A stretch of DNA of 64,000 nucleotides, taken from the NCBI GenBank assembly GCA_016928295.1, contig JAFGLA010000086.1:36365-100364 (forward strand), written 5' to 3'. This stretch comes from Opitutales bacterium. GTDB taxonomy: Bacteria; Verrucomicrobiota; Verrucomicrobiia; Opitutales; Oceanipulchritudinaceae. Shown here piece by piece: positions 45,653-53,871 of this stretch. The translations under genes were made by a program, and so were the position numbers. A model generated the notes under the pieces. The model was given only the letters and a program-made list of their open reading frames with translations. It had not been told where the DNA came from and did no database searches. Position 1 is the first letter of the stretch; each line of letters starts with the position of its first letter.

Positions 45653-46399
45653 ATGAAACTTCTCAACTCACACACTATTAGAAACATAAGCGCAGTGTTT
45701 CTCGCTATGGTCCTCATGGCTTCGAGCAGTGCTTCGGCTGCTCTGCTTGGGAATGTAACCCGCGCTGAAATCAAGGAAGTGGTCAACCCGATTTACCCCA
45801 TGAGTCTTTCCTCTATGGGTATATACGAAGGCTCTGCCACGCTGTTGATAGAACTGGACAGCGAGGGCAAAATGACCGACTGGCTCGCGGTATCTGCGTC
45901 AAAGCCGGAGTTTGTAACCGCGCTTGAACGAGTCATAGACAAGTGGACGTTCACCCCTGCCACTCGGGACGGTGAAAACATCCCTTACGCGTTGAGCGTC
46001 AACGTCAAGTTCAAGTCCGAGGGTATTATGATGGCCGTCAACGGCGTTCAGATGGTTCAGGCCTATCTGTACGGCCGCTTCGACACTCATGAGGAGCGTC
46101 TGGTCTCCCAGTACTCAGAGCTGGACAAGATGCCGACGCCGGTGAACATCGTGCAGCCCAAAGTCTTCAGCGACATTCCCGAAGAAGGCAGGGATGGCTA
46201 CGTGGTTCTTGGCTTCTTCATCGATAACGAGGGCAACGTAAGAATGCCCGTTCTTATGGAATACGAGGGCGACATCCGCCTTGCATACTCCGCTTACGAC
46301 GCCCTTGTGCAGTGGAAGTTCGAGGCCCCCAAGGTCAACGGCAAGACCACAATGTGCCGCGCCAGCCAGAAGTTCATCTTCACAAGTGGCAAGAAGTAG
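45653..46399 (+). CDS. Exported protein with two TonB C-terminal-like domains
   Basis: This is a 248-residue protein with a signal peptide (FLAMVLMASSSASAALLG). It carries two TonB_C-type repeats. The first is about residues 40-122 (VVNPIYPMSLSSMGIYEGSATLLIELD, then VIDKWTFTPATRDG). The second is about 155-240 (GYVVLGFFIDNEGNVRMPVLME, then LVQWKFEAPKVNGKT). The WxFxPxxxxG pattern is that of TonB energy transducers and related proteins. The usual N-terminal membrane anchor and proline-rich stretch are missing, so it may be a periplasmic partner rather than a true TonB. AGGA lies 6 bases before ATG 45653. Position after the starch locus suggests, but does not prove, a link with the receptor at 32583. 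Confidence 0.75.
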   Translation: MKLLNSHTIRNISAVFLAMVLMASSSASAALLGNVTRAEIKEVVNPIYPMSLSSMGIYEGSATLLIELDSEGKMTDWLAVSASKPEFVTALERVIDKWTFTPATRDGENIPYALSVNVKFKSEGIMMAVNGVQMVQAYLYGRFDTHEERLVSQYSELDKMPTPVNIVQPKVFSDIPEEGRDGYVVLGFFIDNEGNVRMPVLMEYEGDIRLAYSAYDALVQWKFEAPKVNGKTTMCRASQKFIFTSGKK

Positions 46400-46831
46400 T
46401 TCCGGCATACCCGAACAGAGGATTGGGATGGATTGCACTCCTGATTCCCTCACACAAATCCGATCGAATAGGATTACTCACACACTGCAAAAAAAGCACA
46501 GGATGCCGTTCATTAACTCATGTTCACGGAACTGTCTTGAAGGATGCCCATAGATAGGGCGTCTCAAGGTCCGACTACCCCAAAAGGATGGTCGGGCCTT
46601 TCCCGTTATCACTAAGTAGCGTCTGACAATCCGCCTCATCGTCAAAACGCTCCATAGATTGATAGATTTGCCTATATTTGCCCAAACGCACCCGCACTGC
46701 ATAGCTTGCGGGTGCGTTTTCATTTTGTTTGGAGCGGGCAAGCTGGCAAGGGGTGTCGCAGGAATGGCAGGCATCGCGCAGAGCATTCCTGTACCTGACG
46801 TAAGGGGAGATATTGGCCTATCTTCGAAGCC
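46400..46831. terminator. Gap with two strong hairpins
   Basis: This 432-bp gap between convergent genes has no credible gene. It contains AAGGTCCGACTACC (46567-46580) pairing with GGATGGTCGGGCCTT just downstream. It also contains AAACGCACCCGCA (46684-46696) pairing perfectly with TGCGGGTGCGTTT (46707-46719), followed by TCATTTTG. The second is a good plus-strand terminator. Two terminators 120 bp apart could mean that a short transcript lies between them. Confidence 0.6.
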
Positions 46832-47488
46832 CTACTCGTCAGAAGGGCGGGGAATGCCTTTCTCTTCTCTCTCCTTGCGAAAGTCCTCCATAACCTTGTC
46901 GCGCTCGTCGGGTGTTATCCCGTGGCTTACGGCGATGCCAAGCTCCCTTTCCAGATACTCCTCGATGCTGATCCACTCGTCGTGGTAGCGCACTTTTTTG
47001 GAATACGCGCTTATGACCACTAATTCCTTAGCCCGGCCAAAGCGGCGCATAAGGAGCAGTATTCCAAGGATACTAAGCAAGACGAGCGCCAGCGCAAACC
47101 AAGTCTCTGCCCTTCCTAGGTCCATGCTTACGGCGCTTTCGACGCCATCGCTGACGCCACGGGGCAGGACGTGAATGCCAATCCAAAGGCACAGCGATAG
47201 CATCGAGGCCAGAATTGTGGCAAGCGAAGCCCTTGTCGCCCGACCGCCGGGACTCATGTGGCGCATAAGGGCGTAGGTCATCATCACATTCAGCAGCAGC
47301 AGTATCATCACGAGTAGAAACTCATGCCTGCCAATGTTTACGGAAATTGTGCCGCTCTTGGCGTCGAGAATGCCAATCGCCCCTACATCGCCTACCAGCC
47401 ACACCAGGAGGGCCAGGGCCGTGACCAGCAGTATGGACAGGCTGCGAACGGCCTGCTTGTGCAACTTCGCTGGATTGGGGCTTTTCAT
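46832..47488 (-). CDS. Membrane protein of unknown function
   Basis: This is a 218-residue protein from ATG 47488 with about four membrane spans. The first follows a basic start (KQAVRSLSILLVTALALLVWLVG), the second is EFLLVMILLLLNVMMTYALM, the third is ASLATILASMLSLCLWIGIHVL, and the last WFALALVLLSILGILLLM. The last 70 residues are charged and presumably cytoplasmic (WISIEEYLERELGIAVSHG, then DERDKVMEDFRKERE). No family is recognised. It is divergent from the flagellin-like gene, so the two may share a control region, but no functional link can be shown. Confidence 0.75.
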   Translation of the reverse strand: MKSPNPAKLHKQAVRSLSILLVTALALLVWLVGDVGAIGILDAKSGTISVNIGRHEFLLVMILLLLNVMMTYALMRHMSPGGRATRASLATILASMLSLCLWIGIHVLPRGVSDGVESAVSMDLGRAETWFALALVLLSILGILLLMRRFGRAKELVVISAYSKKVRYHDEWISIEEYLERELGIAVSHGITPDERDKVMEDFRKEREEKGIPRPSDE

Positions 47489-47626
47489 GTTCTTTGCGAG
47501 GCGCGTGCCATTGTTGGCACATAACACTATGCACCCCGATTTGAGGTCGCGCAAGATTGCGTTCCTGTGAACGTTTGCAAAAGACAAGTTCAGCCCGATG
47601 GGCCTTCATTTTGACCCGGTTGCGTG

Positions 47627-47653
47627 CAAAAATCGTTTCAGCCTGGCGAATAA
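47627..47653 (+). promoter_or_regulatory. Sigma-28-like promoter before the flagellin-like gene
   Basis: CAAA (47627-47630), 15 bases, then GCGAATAA (47646-47653). The sigma-28 consensus is TAAA-N15-GCCGATAA, so 3 of 4 and 6 of 8 bases match with exact spacing. Transcription would start a few bases before ATG 47669. A FliA-type sigma factor is encoded at 51058. The match is suggestive, not decisive. Confidence 0.5.
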
Positions 47654-47668
47654 GCTGCCGTTAAAGCC

Positions 47669-49357
47669 ATGTCACCGTTCATGGCCATGGAACTGACATC
47701 AGCACAAATTACAGAGTATCTTTCGGGCACGGCATTCGCATCCATAAGGACGAATTCTGTATCCTCATCGACTACTGCCAGCTCCATACTTAGCAAGGTA
47801 TCGACGAGCAGCATTACCGAGACTCTCAGCCTTTTATCCGGCTCCAGCGAGCGAATGGACACCATACTCGCCAATCTTCAGGACATGAAGGAAATCGCGC
47901 AGGTCGCCGCTTCCGAGGATTCGACCGAGGCTGAAAGGGCGGAGGCATACGCAAAGCTGCGAAGCCTTGGCGCGGGTATCGACACGGTTATTTCCGAGAC
48001 GAAATTCAACAGTCAGCTCCTTTTGAACGGCACAAATCTTTCGCTTAACAGTGCGGGGCTGTACGGGAGCATGATAATGTCCGATTTGACCACGACTGGC
48101 ACCGATGGGCTGAATCTCGCCGATCAGTCTGCGAACGCGAAGATGATGATCTCCTACGACAGCTTTTGCGAATGGAACAACGCGGAGGTGGATCTGGTGG
48201 GGTTGAACATTTCCGAGCTGCGCTTCACCGGAAAAGTGCCAGATACCGAGGACACCGACCCATACAGTATCGACAACATCATGGGCAAGGACACGGCCAG
48301 CATCACCTACAAGGAGCTTGAGACGGGGCAATACCAGATAGAGGTCGTCTATGCGGGCAAGAACTCGTCCGTAATTATTACTGACAATTCAGGCGAGGAG
48401 CTTAGCCGTGCGGACAATGTAGACCTTAGCGGCTCTGGTATTGAGACGGTGGCCTTTGACGTGGGTATCGAAATGGACATCGAGAAGACTCAGGACCCGA
48501 ATAGCGTGTACGACAAATACGACTACGAAAGCAAGGGTTCGGCCTCTCTATACGCGAATCTGGATTACGTGCGCGTAAGCAGTTACGACTTGGCAGGCTC
48601 CGCAGAGGCAGGAGCGCGAGGCGTTACCTTGGGCGAGACTTCACTCGCCAAGAAGGATTCCGAAGGGGATAGTTTGTCCATCACGAGCGCGGAATTGGGT
48701 ATCGTTTCCGAAGGCAAGAGGGAGCTTTCCAGCGGTAACTACAAAGTGGAGGTCTCGAAGTTCGGCGACAATATCAACGCCATACTTTACGACAGCAGGG
48801 GCAGGGCGGTAGGCGCTGCCAAGGGCACGACTTTGGATGCCGAGGGCAACACCGCGTTGGACTTTGGCAACGGGTTGATAGTCAATGCAAACGCGGCCGA
48901 TTTTGACGGCAACGCGACTATGAGCGCGCTTGTCGGATATGAGCAGGCTTCAAATGCATACGACGATTTCGACTTCGGGGCCTATATCGACAACATTAAC
49001 GCCGCCATCACGATGGTGAGCGCGCAGCAGAATACCGTGGATAAGGCCTACTCTTACGTGAATACGATTAAGAGCGCCTTGAACGGTTCCCTCAAAGTTT
49101 CAGGCTCCACCTCCAGCCTTATCAAAGACGTGCTTGGCGGGGGAACCACTTACAGCAATTCTTATTCTCTTCTGTGGGGGACATCCTCTTCATCATCTTC
49201 AAGCCTTTCCTACACCAGCAGCCTCATTTTGAGCAATCTGAGTTCATCGCTCGGGGTACAGTCTGGCGGAACTTCGCTCGCATCTCTACTTGGCGGAACC
49301 ACTTCCAGTCTTGATCCGACCAAGCTGCCCACGAATATTTCCTTGGGCCGGATATAA
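47669..49357 (+). CDS. Divergent flagellin-like protein
   Basis: This is a 562-residue protein without a signal peptide. Two segments match the helical D1 core of flagellins. The N-terminal one reads ERMDTILANLQDMKEIAQVA, then LRSLGAGIDTVISETKFNSQ followed by LLLNGTNLSL. The C-terminal one reads AYIDNINAAITMVSAQQNTV followed by DKAYSYVNTIKSAL. Between them is a long variable beta-rich part, as in many flagellins. The canonical D0 starts and ends are not present. The protein ends instead with about 100 residues rich in Ser and Gly. It is followed after 25 bp by a FliS-like gene and has a sigma-28-like promoter, which supports the call. It could be a minor flagellin, a cap or hook-associated relative, or a flagellin-derived surface protein. 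Confidence 0.7.
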   Translation: MSPFMAMELTSAQITEYLSGTAFASIRTNSVSSSTTASSILSKVSTSSITETLSLLSGSSERMDTILANLQDMKEIAQVAASEDSTEAERAEAYAKLRSLGAGIDTVISETKFNSQLLLNGTNLSLNSAGLYGSMIMSDLTTTGTDGLNLADQSANAKMMISYDSFCEWNNAEVDLVGLNISELRFTGKVPDTEDTDPYSIDNIMGKDTASITYKELETGQYQIEVVYAGKNSSVIITDNSGEELSRADNVDLSGSGIETVAFDVGIEMDIEKTQDPNSVYDKYDYESKGSASLYANLDYVRVSSYDLAGSAEAGARGVTLGETSLAKKDSEGDSLSITSAELGIVSEGKRELSSGNYKVEVSKFGDNINAILYDSRGRAVGAAKGTTLDAEGNTALDFGNGLIVNANAADFDGNATMSALVGYEQASNAYDDFDFGAYIDNINAAITMVSAQQNTVDKAYSYVNTIKSALNGSLKVSGSTSSLIKDVLGGGTTYSNSYSLLWGTSSSSSSSLSYTSSLILSNLSSSLGVQSGGTSLASLLGGTTSSLDPTKLPTNISLGRI

Positions 49358-49382
49358 CGGCTTACTATAGTATCCTTGATAA

Positions 49383-49685
49383 ATGCATAAGCGGGTTGCA
49401 GAGCTTTATTCGCGTGGGCCAAGGGCAGAGCGGGCCAAACAGCTCAGGCGCATCACTGTCATGTATGACGCGGCGCTCAACGCCTGTCGCTCAAAGGATG
49501 CCGAGGCTTTGGATTCCGCGTTGGAAATACTAAAGGGGGCCTTGGATTACTCAGCGTGGCCGGAGCTTGCCATGAATCTGAACGCCCATTACGACGAGTG
49601 CCACGCCAAGGGGCGTGAGGGGCGCTTTGCCGAGGCTGGACGAATACTTGCCAGCCTGCGCAAGGCATGGCTCGACGCGAAGTAG
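49383..49685 (+). CDS. FliS-like flagellin export chaperone
   Basis: This is a 100-residue all-helical protein. It reads RRITVMYDAALNACRSKD, then LEILKGALDYSAWPELAMNLNAHYDECHAKG, then AGRILASLRKAWLDAK. The order (a LYDGA-like helix, a sLD...a-NL-x-x-xYD helix, a final LRxAW helix) is that of FliS. It lacks the N-terminal Y-x-x-x-x-V segment of full-length FliS. FliS binds the disordered flagellin C-terminus before export. Its place 25 bp after the flagellin-like gene fits a dedicated chaperone. Similarity is by pattern only. Confidence 0.65.
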   Translation: MHKRVAELYSRGPRAERAKQLRRITVMYDAALNACRSKDAEALDSALEILKGALDYSAWPELAMNLNAHYDECHAKGREGRFAEAGRILASLRKAWLDAK

Positions 49686-49706
49686 AGCTTTGTTGGGCTT
49701 GTTTAG

Positions 49707-50438
49707 TTACGCCAGCTTAAGCTCCGCCGCGAAGTTACGCTTTGCTCCTTCGCCTTGTATGCAGATGCTGCCCTTCGTGCTTTCGCCCATAGCAAGTCGC
49801 ACATCCTCGCCCGGGTGTATTTCACCCATGTAGTTGATGCATAGCTCCGATATTGCAGCGTCAAGGCCCTGTGTTTGGGCCACGCAGTCGCCAATCCAGT
49901 CGATGTAGCGGGTATTGTTGACGTGCGCGTTCAGGTCAAGATCGCTCGCGCGCGCCTTGCGCGTTTCGTAGGCTGGCAGGGCCTCGTCCCAGCCCAGCTT
50001 GTGCGGGGAGTCTGCGTCGAGGGCCTCAATGTCGCGCGTTGTGATGCCTACGAACATGTCCTGCGGGCGCACGGGGCGGCGATTGACCGTGTCTATTAAA
50101 AGCCACGCCGTGCTGGCCTTCAGAAAGGGCTGCGTCTGTCCTTCGAGCGAGAGTTCGTAGTCGCGGAAAGCGTAGAGGCGTTCCAACCCGCGCGGCCAGG
50201 TTTGAAGGGTGATCCTTTCGCCCCAGTGCGGGAGCTTGCCGCAGACTTTCAGCTCGGTGCGGGAGAGGATGAACGTGCGGTTTTTAGGATACAGCTCGTT
50301 GAAGCCAAGGCCCAGCAGAGAGGCGTGGACCGAGGCCGCGTCCTGCATCAGGCAAAGGACAGAAGAGAGGCGGATTTCTCCGTTTGCGCCGACAAAGGAG
50401 GTCGGAACGCTGCTTATCGAGGTGTATATGTTGTCCAT
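49707..50438 (-). CDS. Acyl-ACP thioesterase
   Basis: This is a 243-residue double hot-dog protein of the FatA/FatB-like family, which releases fatty acids from acyl carrier protein. The first hot-dog has LMQDAASVHASLLGLGFNELY and the strand TFILSRTELKVCGKLPHWGERITLQTWP. The second holds the active-site region ASDLDLNAHVNNTRYIDWIGD with the conserved Asn and His. ATG 50438 is chosen because the hot-dog fold begins there; the frame continues upstream to 50567 without family resemblance. It is convergent with the FliS-like gene. Confidence 0.9.
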   Translation of the reverse strand: MDNIYTSISSVPTSFVGANGEIRLSSVLCLMQDAASVHASLLGLGFNELYPKNRTFILSRTELKVCGKLPHWGERITLQTWPRGLERLYAFRDYELSLEGQTQPFLKASTAWLLIDTVNRRPVRPQDMFVGITTRDIEALDADSPHKLGWDEALPAYETRKARASDLDLNAHVNNTRYIDWIGDCVAQTQGLDAAISELCINYMGEIHPGEDVRLAMGESTKGSICIQGEGAKRNFAAELKLA

Positions 50439-50619
50439 CTGGCGAGGATGACGGAAAAGTTGAAAAATAATGCGCTGCGCCGTTAGTTCATGCTCTTCGC
50501 AGGCGAATAATGCAAGACTCTGTGACGGAATCCTTTCAGTAGTGCTCTTTGTGGGTTGACCGTCCATATGTCTAATGAAGGCCCCTGCAGCTTTGAAAAA
50601 TCGTTCTGCGCCACTTGAT

Positions 50620-50762
50620 ACCTGCCCTTTACGGGTTAGTGTAATACTGTCAGGTGAGACCGAGGGCGAGCAAAGACCGGTCCATCTGGGGTTCCTAAAA
50701 TAGCGGAACCAAGTGAGTATATGGGGCAGATGCCGACCCGCCGGTTAATTCCGACGGGTCGG
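50620..50762 (+). ncRNA. Highly structured region with attenuator-like alternatives
   Basis: ACCTG (50620-50624) with CAGGT (50651-50655) closes two small hairpins (CCC/GGG and AGT/ACT). A longer hairpin follows: GGTC-CATCTG (50679-50688) with CAGATG (50727-50732) and GACC (50735-50738), and inside it GGTTCC (50690-50695) with GGAACC (50705-50710). Last is a strong stem CCGACCCGCCGG (50733-50744) with CCGACGGGTCGG (50751-50762). The last two stems share bases 50735-50738 and cannot form together, as in attenuators. The region lies between the thioesterase and sigma-factor genes, divergently transcribed. It may be a riboswitch-type leader or a small RNA. No known family is recognised. Confidence 0.5.
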
Positions 50763-51057
50763 TCCATTTTATGGCCCGTGGGGGATTGGTCAGGAGTCAA
50801 ATCTTGGCTCCTCTGTTGGCTGATTCTTCTACATCCTACGTTGTCTTTGCAGGACATGATGCGTGTCTGGGACGTGCGGAAAAATCTTCCTTTGTGCAGC
50901 TTATATCAACGGATGATATTTTTTATTTAAGTTTGAGCGTGTTGCGCAACAGTCTTTGTGCCAGATGCTTACGTTTTGGAATTGCGTGGTGTGTGCCTGT
51001 TTTTAAGCCGCTGGGTACAGGCTTTGCTACACATGGCATGTCACAAAGGACATCACC
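50763..51057. other. Gap before the sigma factor
   Basis: 295 bp without a credible gene. It contains a small hairpin, AGGAG with CTCCT, near 50794-50815. A T-rich, AT-rich stretch near 50920-50940 could be part of the sigma-factor promoter. Nothing else is recognised. Confidence 0.45.
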
Positions 51058-51858
51058 ATGCAGACCCAGAACGGCACAGCGCAACAGACTATTCTTTCAA
51101 CCCGCAAAGGATTGGATGCCGACAGTTTCGAGCATCAGGAGCAGAACCTGCCCGACTTGAACGATTGCGCTGCCATGGTGGATCATTACGCGCCGATGGT
51201 GAAAATCATCGTGGCCCGCATGAAAGGCCGCTTCCCGTCGCACGCAGACATCGAGGAGCTGGAGAGCGCGGGAATGACGGGCCTGTTGGCCGCCATCGAA
51301 CGTTTTGACCCATCCAAGGGCTACTCATTCCAGACCTACGCCTCGGTGCGCATTCGCGGGGCAATACTCGACGAACTGCGAGCAATGGACATGGTTCCCC
51401 GCTCGGTTCGCTTGAAGCAGCGCAAGCTGGAGAAGCTCTCCGCCGCTATGGAGCAAAGCCTTGGCCGCGCCCCCACGGATTCAGAACTGCGCGAAGAGAT
51501 GGGGCTGGACCAGCGAGCTTTCGACAAGCTCCGTTACCAGACCCGTCCCGTCAGCATCGTGTATCTGGACGCTGACCCGGAAGGTAATCAGGACGGGGCA
51601 GGGCATGACTACATTGCGGACTCTCACGCTGTTAACGCGCCAGAGCGCATTGAAAAGCAGGAGCTTATGGATCTTGTAGCGCGCAAGATCATGGAATTGC
51701 CCGAACAGTCCCGCAAAGTGCTCGCCCTGTATTTCAACGAAGGTATGCGCCTTGCTGAAATAGGGGAGCTAATGGGCCTTTCCGAAGCGCGCATATGCCA
51801 GATCCGCGCACAGGCGCTTGAGCACCTGCGCCGCTTTGTCAGCAGGATGAGCCAGTAG
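51058..51858 (+). CDS. fliA: RNA polymerase sigma factor, FliA/WhiG type
   Basis: This is a 266-residue sigma-70-family factor of group 3. Region 2 reads MVKIIVARMKGRFPSHADIEELESAG, then GLLAAIERFDPSKGYSFQTYA, then the FliA-typical SVRIRGAILDELRAMDMVPRS. Region 3 reads LEKLSAAMEQSLGRAPTDSELREEMG, and region 4 MELPEQSRKVLALYFNEGMRLAEIGELMGLSEARICQIRAQAL. Factors of this type drive late flagellar and chemotaxis genes. The flagellin-like gene 3.4 kb upstream has a matching promoter-like sequence. AAAGGA lies before ATG 51058. No FlgM anti-sigma gene is seen in the window. Confidence 0.92.
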   Translation: MQTQNGTAQQTILSTRKGLDADSFEHQEQNLPDLNDCAAMVDHYAPMVKIIVARMKGRFPSHADIEELESAGMTGLLAAIERFDPSKGYSFQTYASVRIRGAILDELRAMDMVPRSVRLKQRKLEKLSAAMEQSLGRAPTDSELREEMGLDQRAFDKLRYQTRPVSIVYLDADPEGNQDGAGHDYIADSHAVNAPERIEKQELMDLVARKIMELPEQSRKVLALYFNEGMRLAEIGELMGLSEARICQIRAQALEHLRRFVSRMSQ

Positions 51859-51919
51859 AGCGGTCTGCCGGAGGGCGCGCAGCTTTCACTGCGGGCTCTC
51901 GCATTACCTCTTGCCGCAT

Positions 51920-53845
51920 TTAGGGATATACGACCTCGCCGGTGCCGAGTTGTTCGTAGCGCGCGGCGTCGCTTACCCAGAACCAGCCGCTGTGCATGTA
52001 GTAAACCCAGCCCTTCGAATAGCTCCATAGCCAAGGGTAGTCGTCCGTATCTATCCAAAGCCAGGAGAACTCTCCGTCGGGCAGATACATCCAAAGGCCG
52101 TGCGTATTTTTCCACACCGTTTCGCTCGGAAGGGTGACGTAGGCGTAGCCAAGGCCGTTGTAGGCGAATATCCAAGGGCTGTTGAATGCGTAAAAGTCTC
52201 CAAGCCATGGGGATTCAAAGGCCGTTCCCGACTGGTCCTTGTTGCGGCAGCCCGGGATTAGGGCGCTCGTGCCCGTGGGGTAGAACTCTATGCTGCGCAC
52301 AAGGGCGCGATCCGCGTCGCTGGCATACATGCCGTTCTTGCTGTAAGTCAGCTTGGCGGTATCTGCGCTGATGTTGCCTGAAACGCTTCTTGAAGAGTAT
52401 GTACCTGTGAAACTTGTGAAGCCGTTAAGGTTCGTGAACAGCAGCTTGTCAAACTGGTTGGCGGAATAGCTTCTCGTGTCGCAGTCCAGATCGAAAGTCA
52501 CGCTAAGTTTGCCCGGGTAGTTCACGTGGACGTTCAAGACGCTTTCCTGATGGTTGAGTATCTTGCCCGAGCTCGCCCCATCTTCCGTGCTGCTTGCGTA
52601 AAAAGGTGCGTCTCCGTTGGTGGAAAGGTACAGGTAAGGGGCACCGACTGCTTCCGCAATGGCGTCGCCATACTCTGTATTGGCAAGCGTGACGGCGTTG
52701 CTCCAAGGGCCCTTGTTCGACCAGGTGGAGCTGACATACTTGACGGGGCGCACGCGGTAGCTGAAACCGTGGCCCGCCGTGTAGTCCGGGTCCGTCCACG
52801 TCATCGTAGCGAGGCCGCTGTCTGCAAGCGTTGCCACGACCACCCATGCGTCGCCCTCGTGGCGGGAAACCTGCCATCCGCTCTGTCCGGTAGAGGCGGA
52901 CGTGGACCACGAAATGTAGCTAGTGCTGTTGCCGTTGTCTATTGCCGAAAGCGTCGTGAGGCCAAGCACTTCTCCGCTGCCAGAGCTACTAATTGCAGCG
53001 TCGATCACCGTAAGTGCGGAGTCGTCAATAATGCGGAAAATCGTCGAAAGGTCACTCGCTTCGCTCGTTCCTCCCACGACCACTGCGGCAAGGACGTATT
53101 CGCCAATGTCTTCATCGTAAACTAGCAAGGGGCCCCCGCTGTTGCCTGAGATTACCTGAATATCGCCGGTGTTTTCATAGATGGCGGAGTTTGTACCCGA
53201 ACCATCGTATTCGCCGTTGTTGTACCCGAAAAAGTCAGTGAGAATCCATGGGCTTGGTGCTCCTGTCTTGTGCATTTTGCCGATATCGTCCGAAGCGATG
53301 TAAGTATCGTCACTTGGGTAGCCGACGAGCATGGCGTTCCAGCCCTCGGCAGCGAGGGATGGCTCCCCTGTAAGTCTTGCGCTGTAATTGCCGTACTGGG
53401 TGTAAAAGTCGCTCAGTGCGTAGGCGCAGGCAATGTCCGAGTCGAAGGTATTGTAGGAACTTTGCCCTTCATCAAGCCCGTCGTCTATGTCCTGTTGCAC
53501 GGCGCTGCTGTAACTTGAAAGATAGGTGGTGCCAGCGCAGCGCACGCCGTCCACGTTCGATGCCTGACTGTTGAAGGCGCGGTGGAATCTTACGTCTGTC
53601 ATCCACGACATGCTCTCCTCGTCGAAAAACACATGGGCGCAGGTTTGTACCACTCGCTTGTTTATCAGGTAAGCACTGCCTAAGTAAAAGCTGTTCGTGC
53701 CCTCGATCGGAGCGTAAACCATTCCCGCTAGGCTGTATGGCCTGTCCGAAACCGATGTCCCCACCAGTGCTGGTGCGTCGTAAGCGTTCAAAGTTACCGC
53801 GCTTGCCAGAAGAGCTAACGCGATTGTGGAGCTTGTGTTTAGCAT
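51920..53845 (-). CDS. Secreted trypsin-like serine protease with C-terminal aromatic domain
   Basis: This is a 641-residue exported protein with a signal peptide (STIALALLASAVTLNAYD). The protease domain (about 28-285) has the catalytic His71 in VVQTCAHVFFDEE, Asp137 in NTFDSDIACAYALSD, and Ser236 in VISGNSGGPLLVYDE. A fibronectin-type-III-like domain follows (about 290-390: SWSTSASTGQSGWQVSRHEG, then FSYRVRPVKY). Next comes a beta-rich part of unknown type. The last 95 residues are the Trp/Tyr-rich domain (PWIFAYNGLGYAYV, FSWLWIDTDDYPWLWSYSKGW, VYYMHSGW) shared with the proteins at 27107 and 59851. The substrate is unknown. Confidence 0.88.
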   Translation of the reverse strand: MLNTSSTIALALLASAVTLNAYDAPALVGTSVSDRPYSLAGMVYAPIEGTNSFYLGSAYLINKRVVQTCAHVFFDEESMSWMTDVRFHRAFNSQASNVDGVRCAGTTYLSSYSSAVQQDIDDGLDEGQSSYNTFDSDIACAYALSDFYTQYGNYSARLTGEPSLAAEGWNAMLVGYPSDDTYIASDDIGKMHKTGAPSPWILTDFFGYNNGEYDGSGTNSAIYENTGDIQVISGNSGGPLLVYDEDIGEYVLAAVVVGGTSEASDLSTIFRIIDDSALTVIDAAISSSGSGEVLGLTTLSAIDNGNSTSYISWSTSASTGQSGWQVSRHEGDAWVVVATLADSGLATMTWTDPDYTAGHGFSYRVRPVKYVSSTWSNKGPWSNAVTLANTEYGDAIAEAVGAPYLYLSTNGDAPFYASSTEDGASSGKILNHQESVLNVHVNYPGKLSVTFDLDCDTRSYSANQFDKLLFTNLNGFTSFTGTYSSRSVSGNISADTAKLTYSKNGMYASDADRALVRSIEFYPTGTSALIPGCRNKDQSGTAFESPWLGDFYAFNSPWIFAYNGLGYAYVTLPSETVWKNTHGLWMYLPDGEFSWLWIDTDDYPWLWSYSKGWVYYMHSGWFWVSDAARYEQLGTGEVVYP

Positions 53846-53871
53846 GGTGGGGATTGGGTGAAATGTGCTAT

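Noticed and set aside
46748..46770. TGGCAAGGGGTGTCGCA as a second -24/-12 promoter
   Set aside because: GG and GC are 11 bases apart instead of the required 10.
47578..47610. Alternative sigma-28-like sequence AAAA...CCCGATGG before the flagellin-like gene
   Set aside because: Its spacing is 11 instead of 15 and its -10 half is weaker than the site at 47627-47653.
50721..50930. Short plus-strand frame starting in the structured region
   Set aside because: It begins inside the competing stems, lacks a ribosome site and has no conserved-looking sequence.
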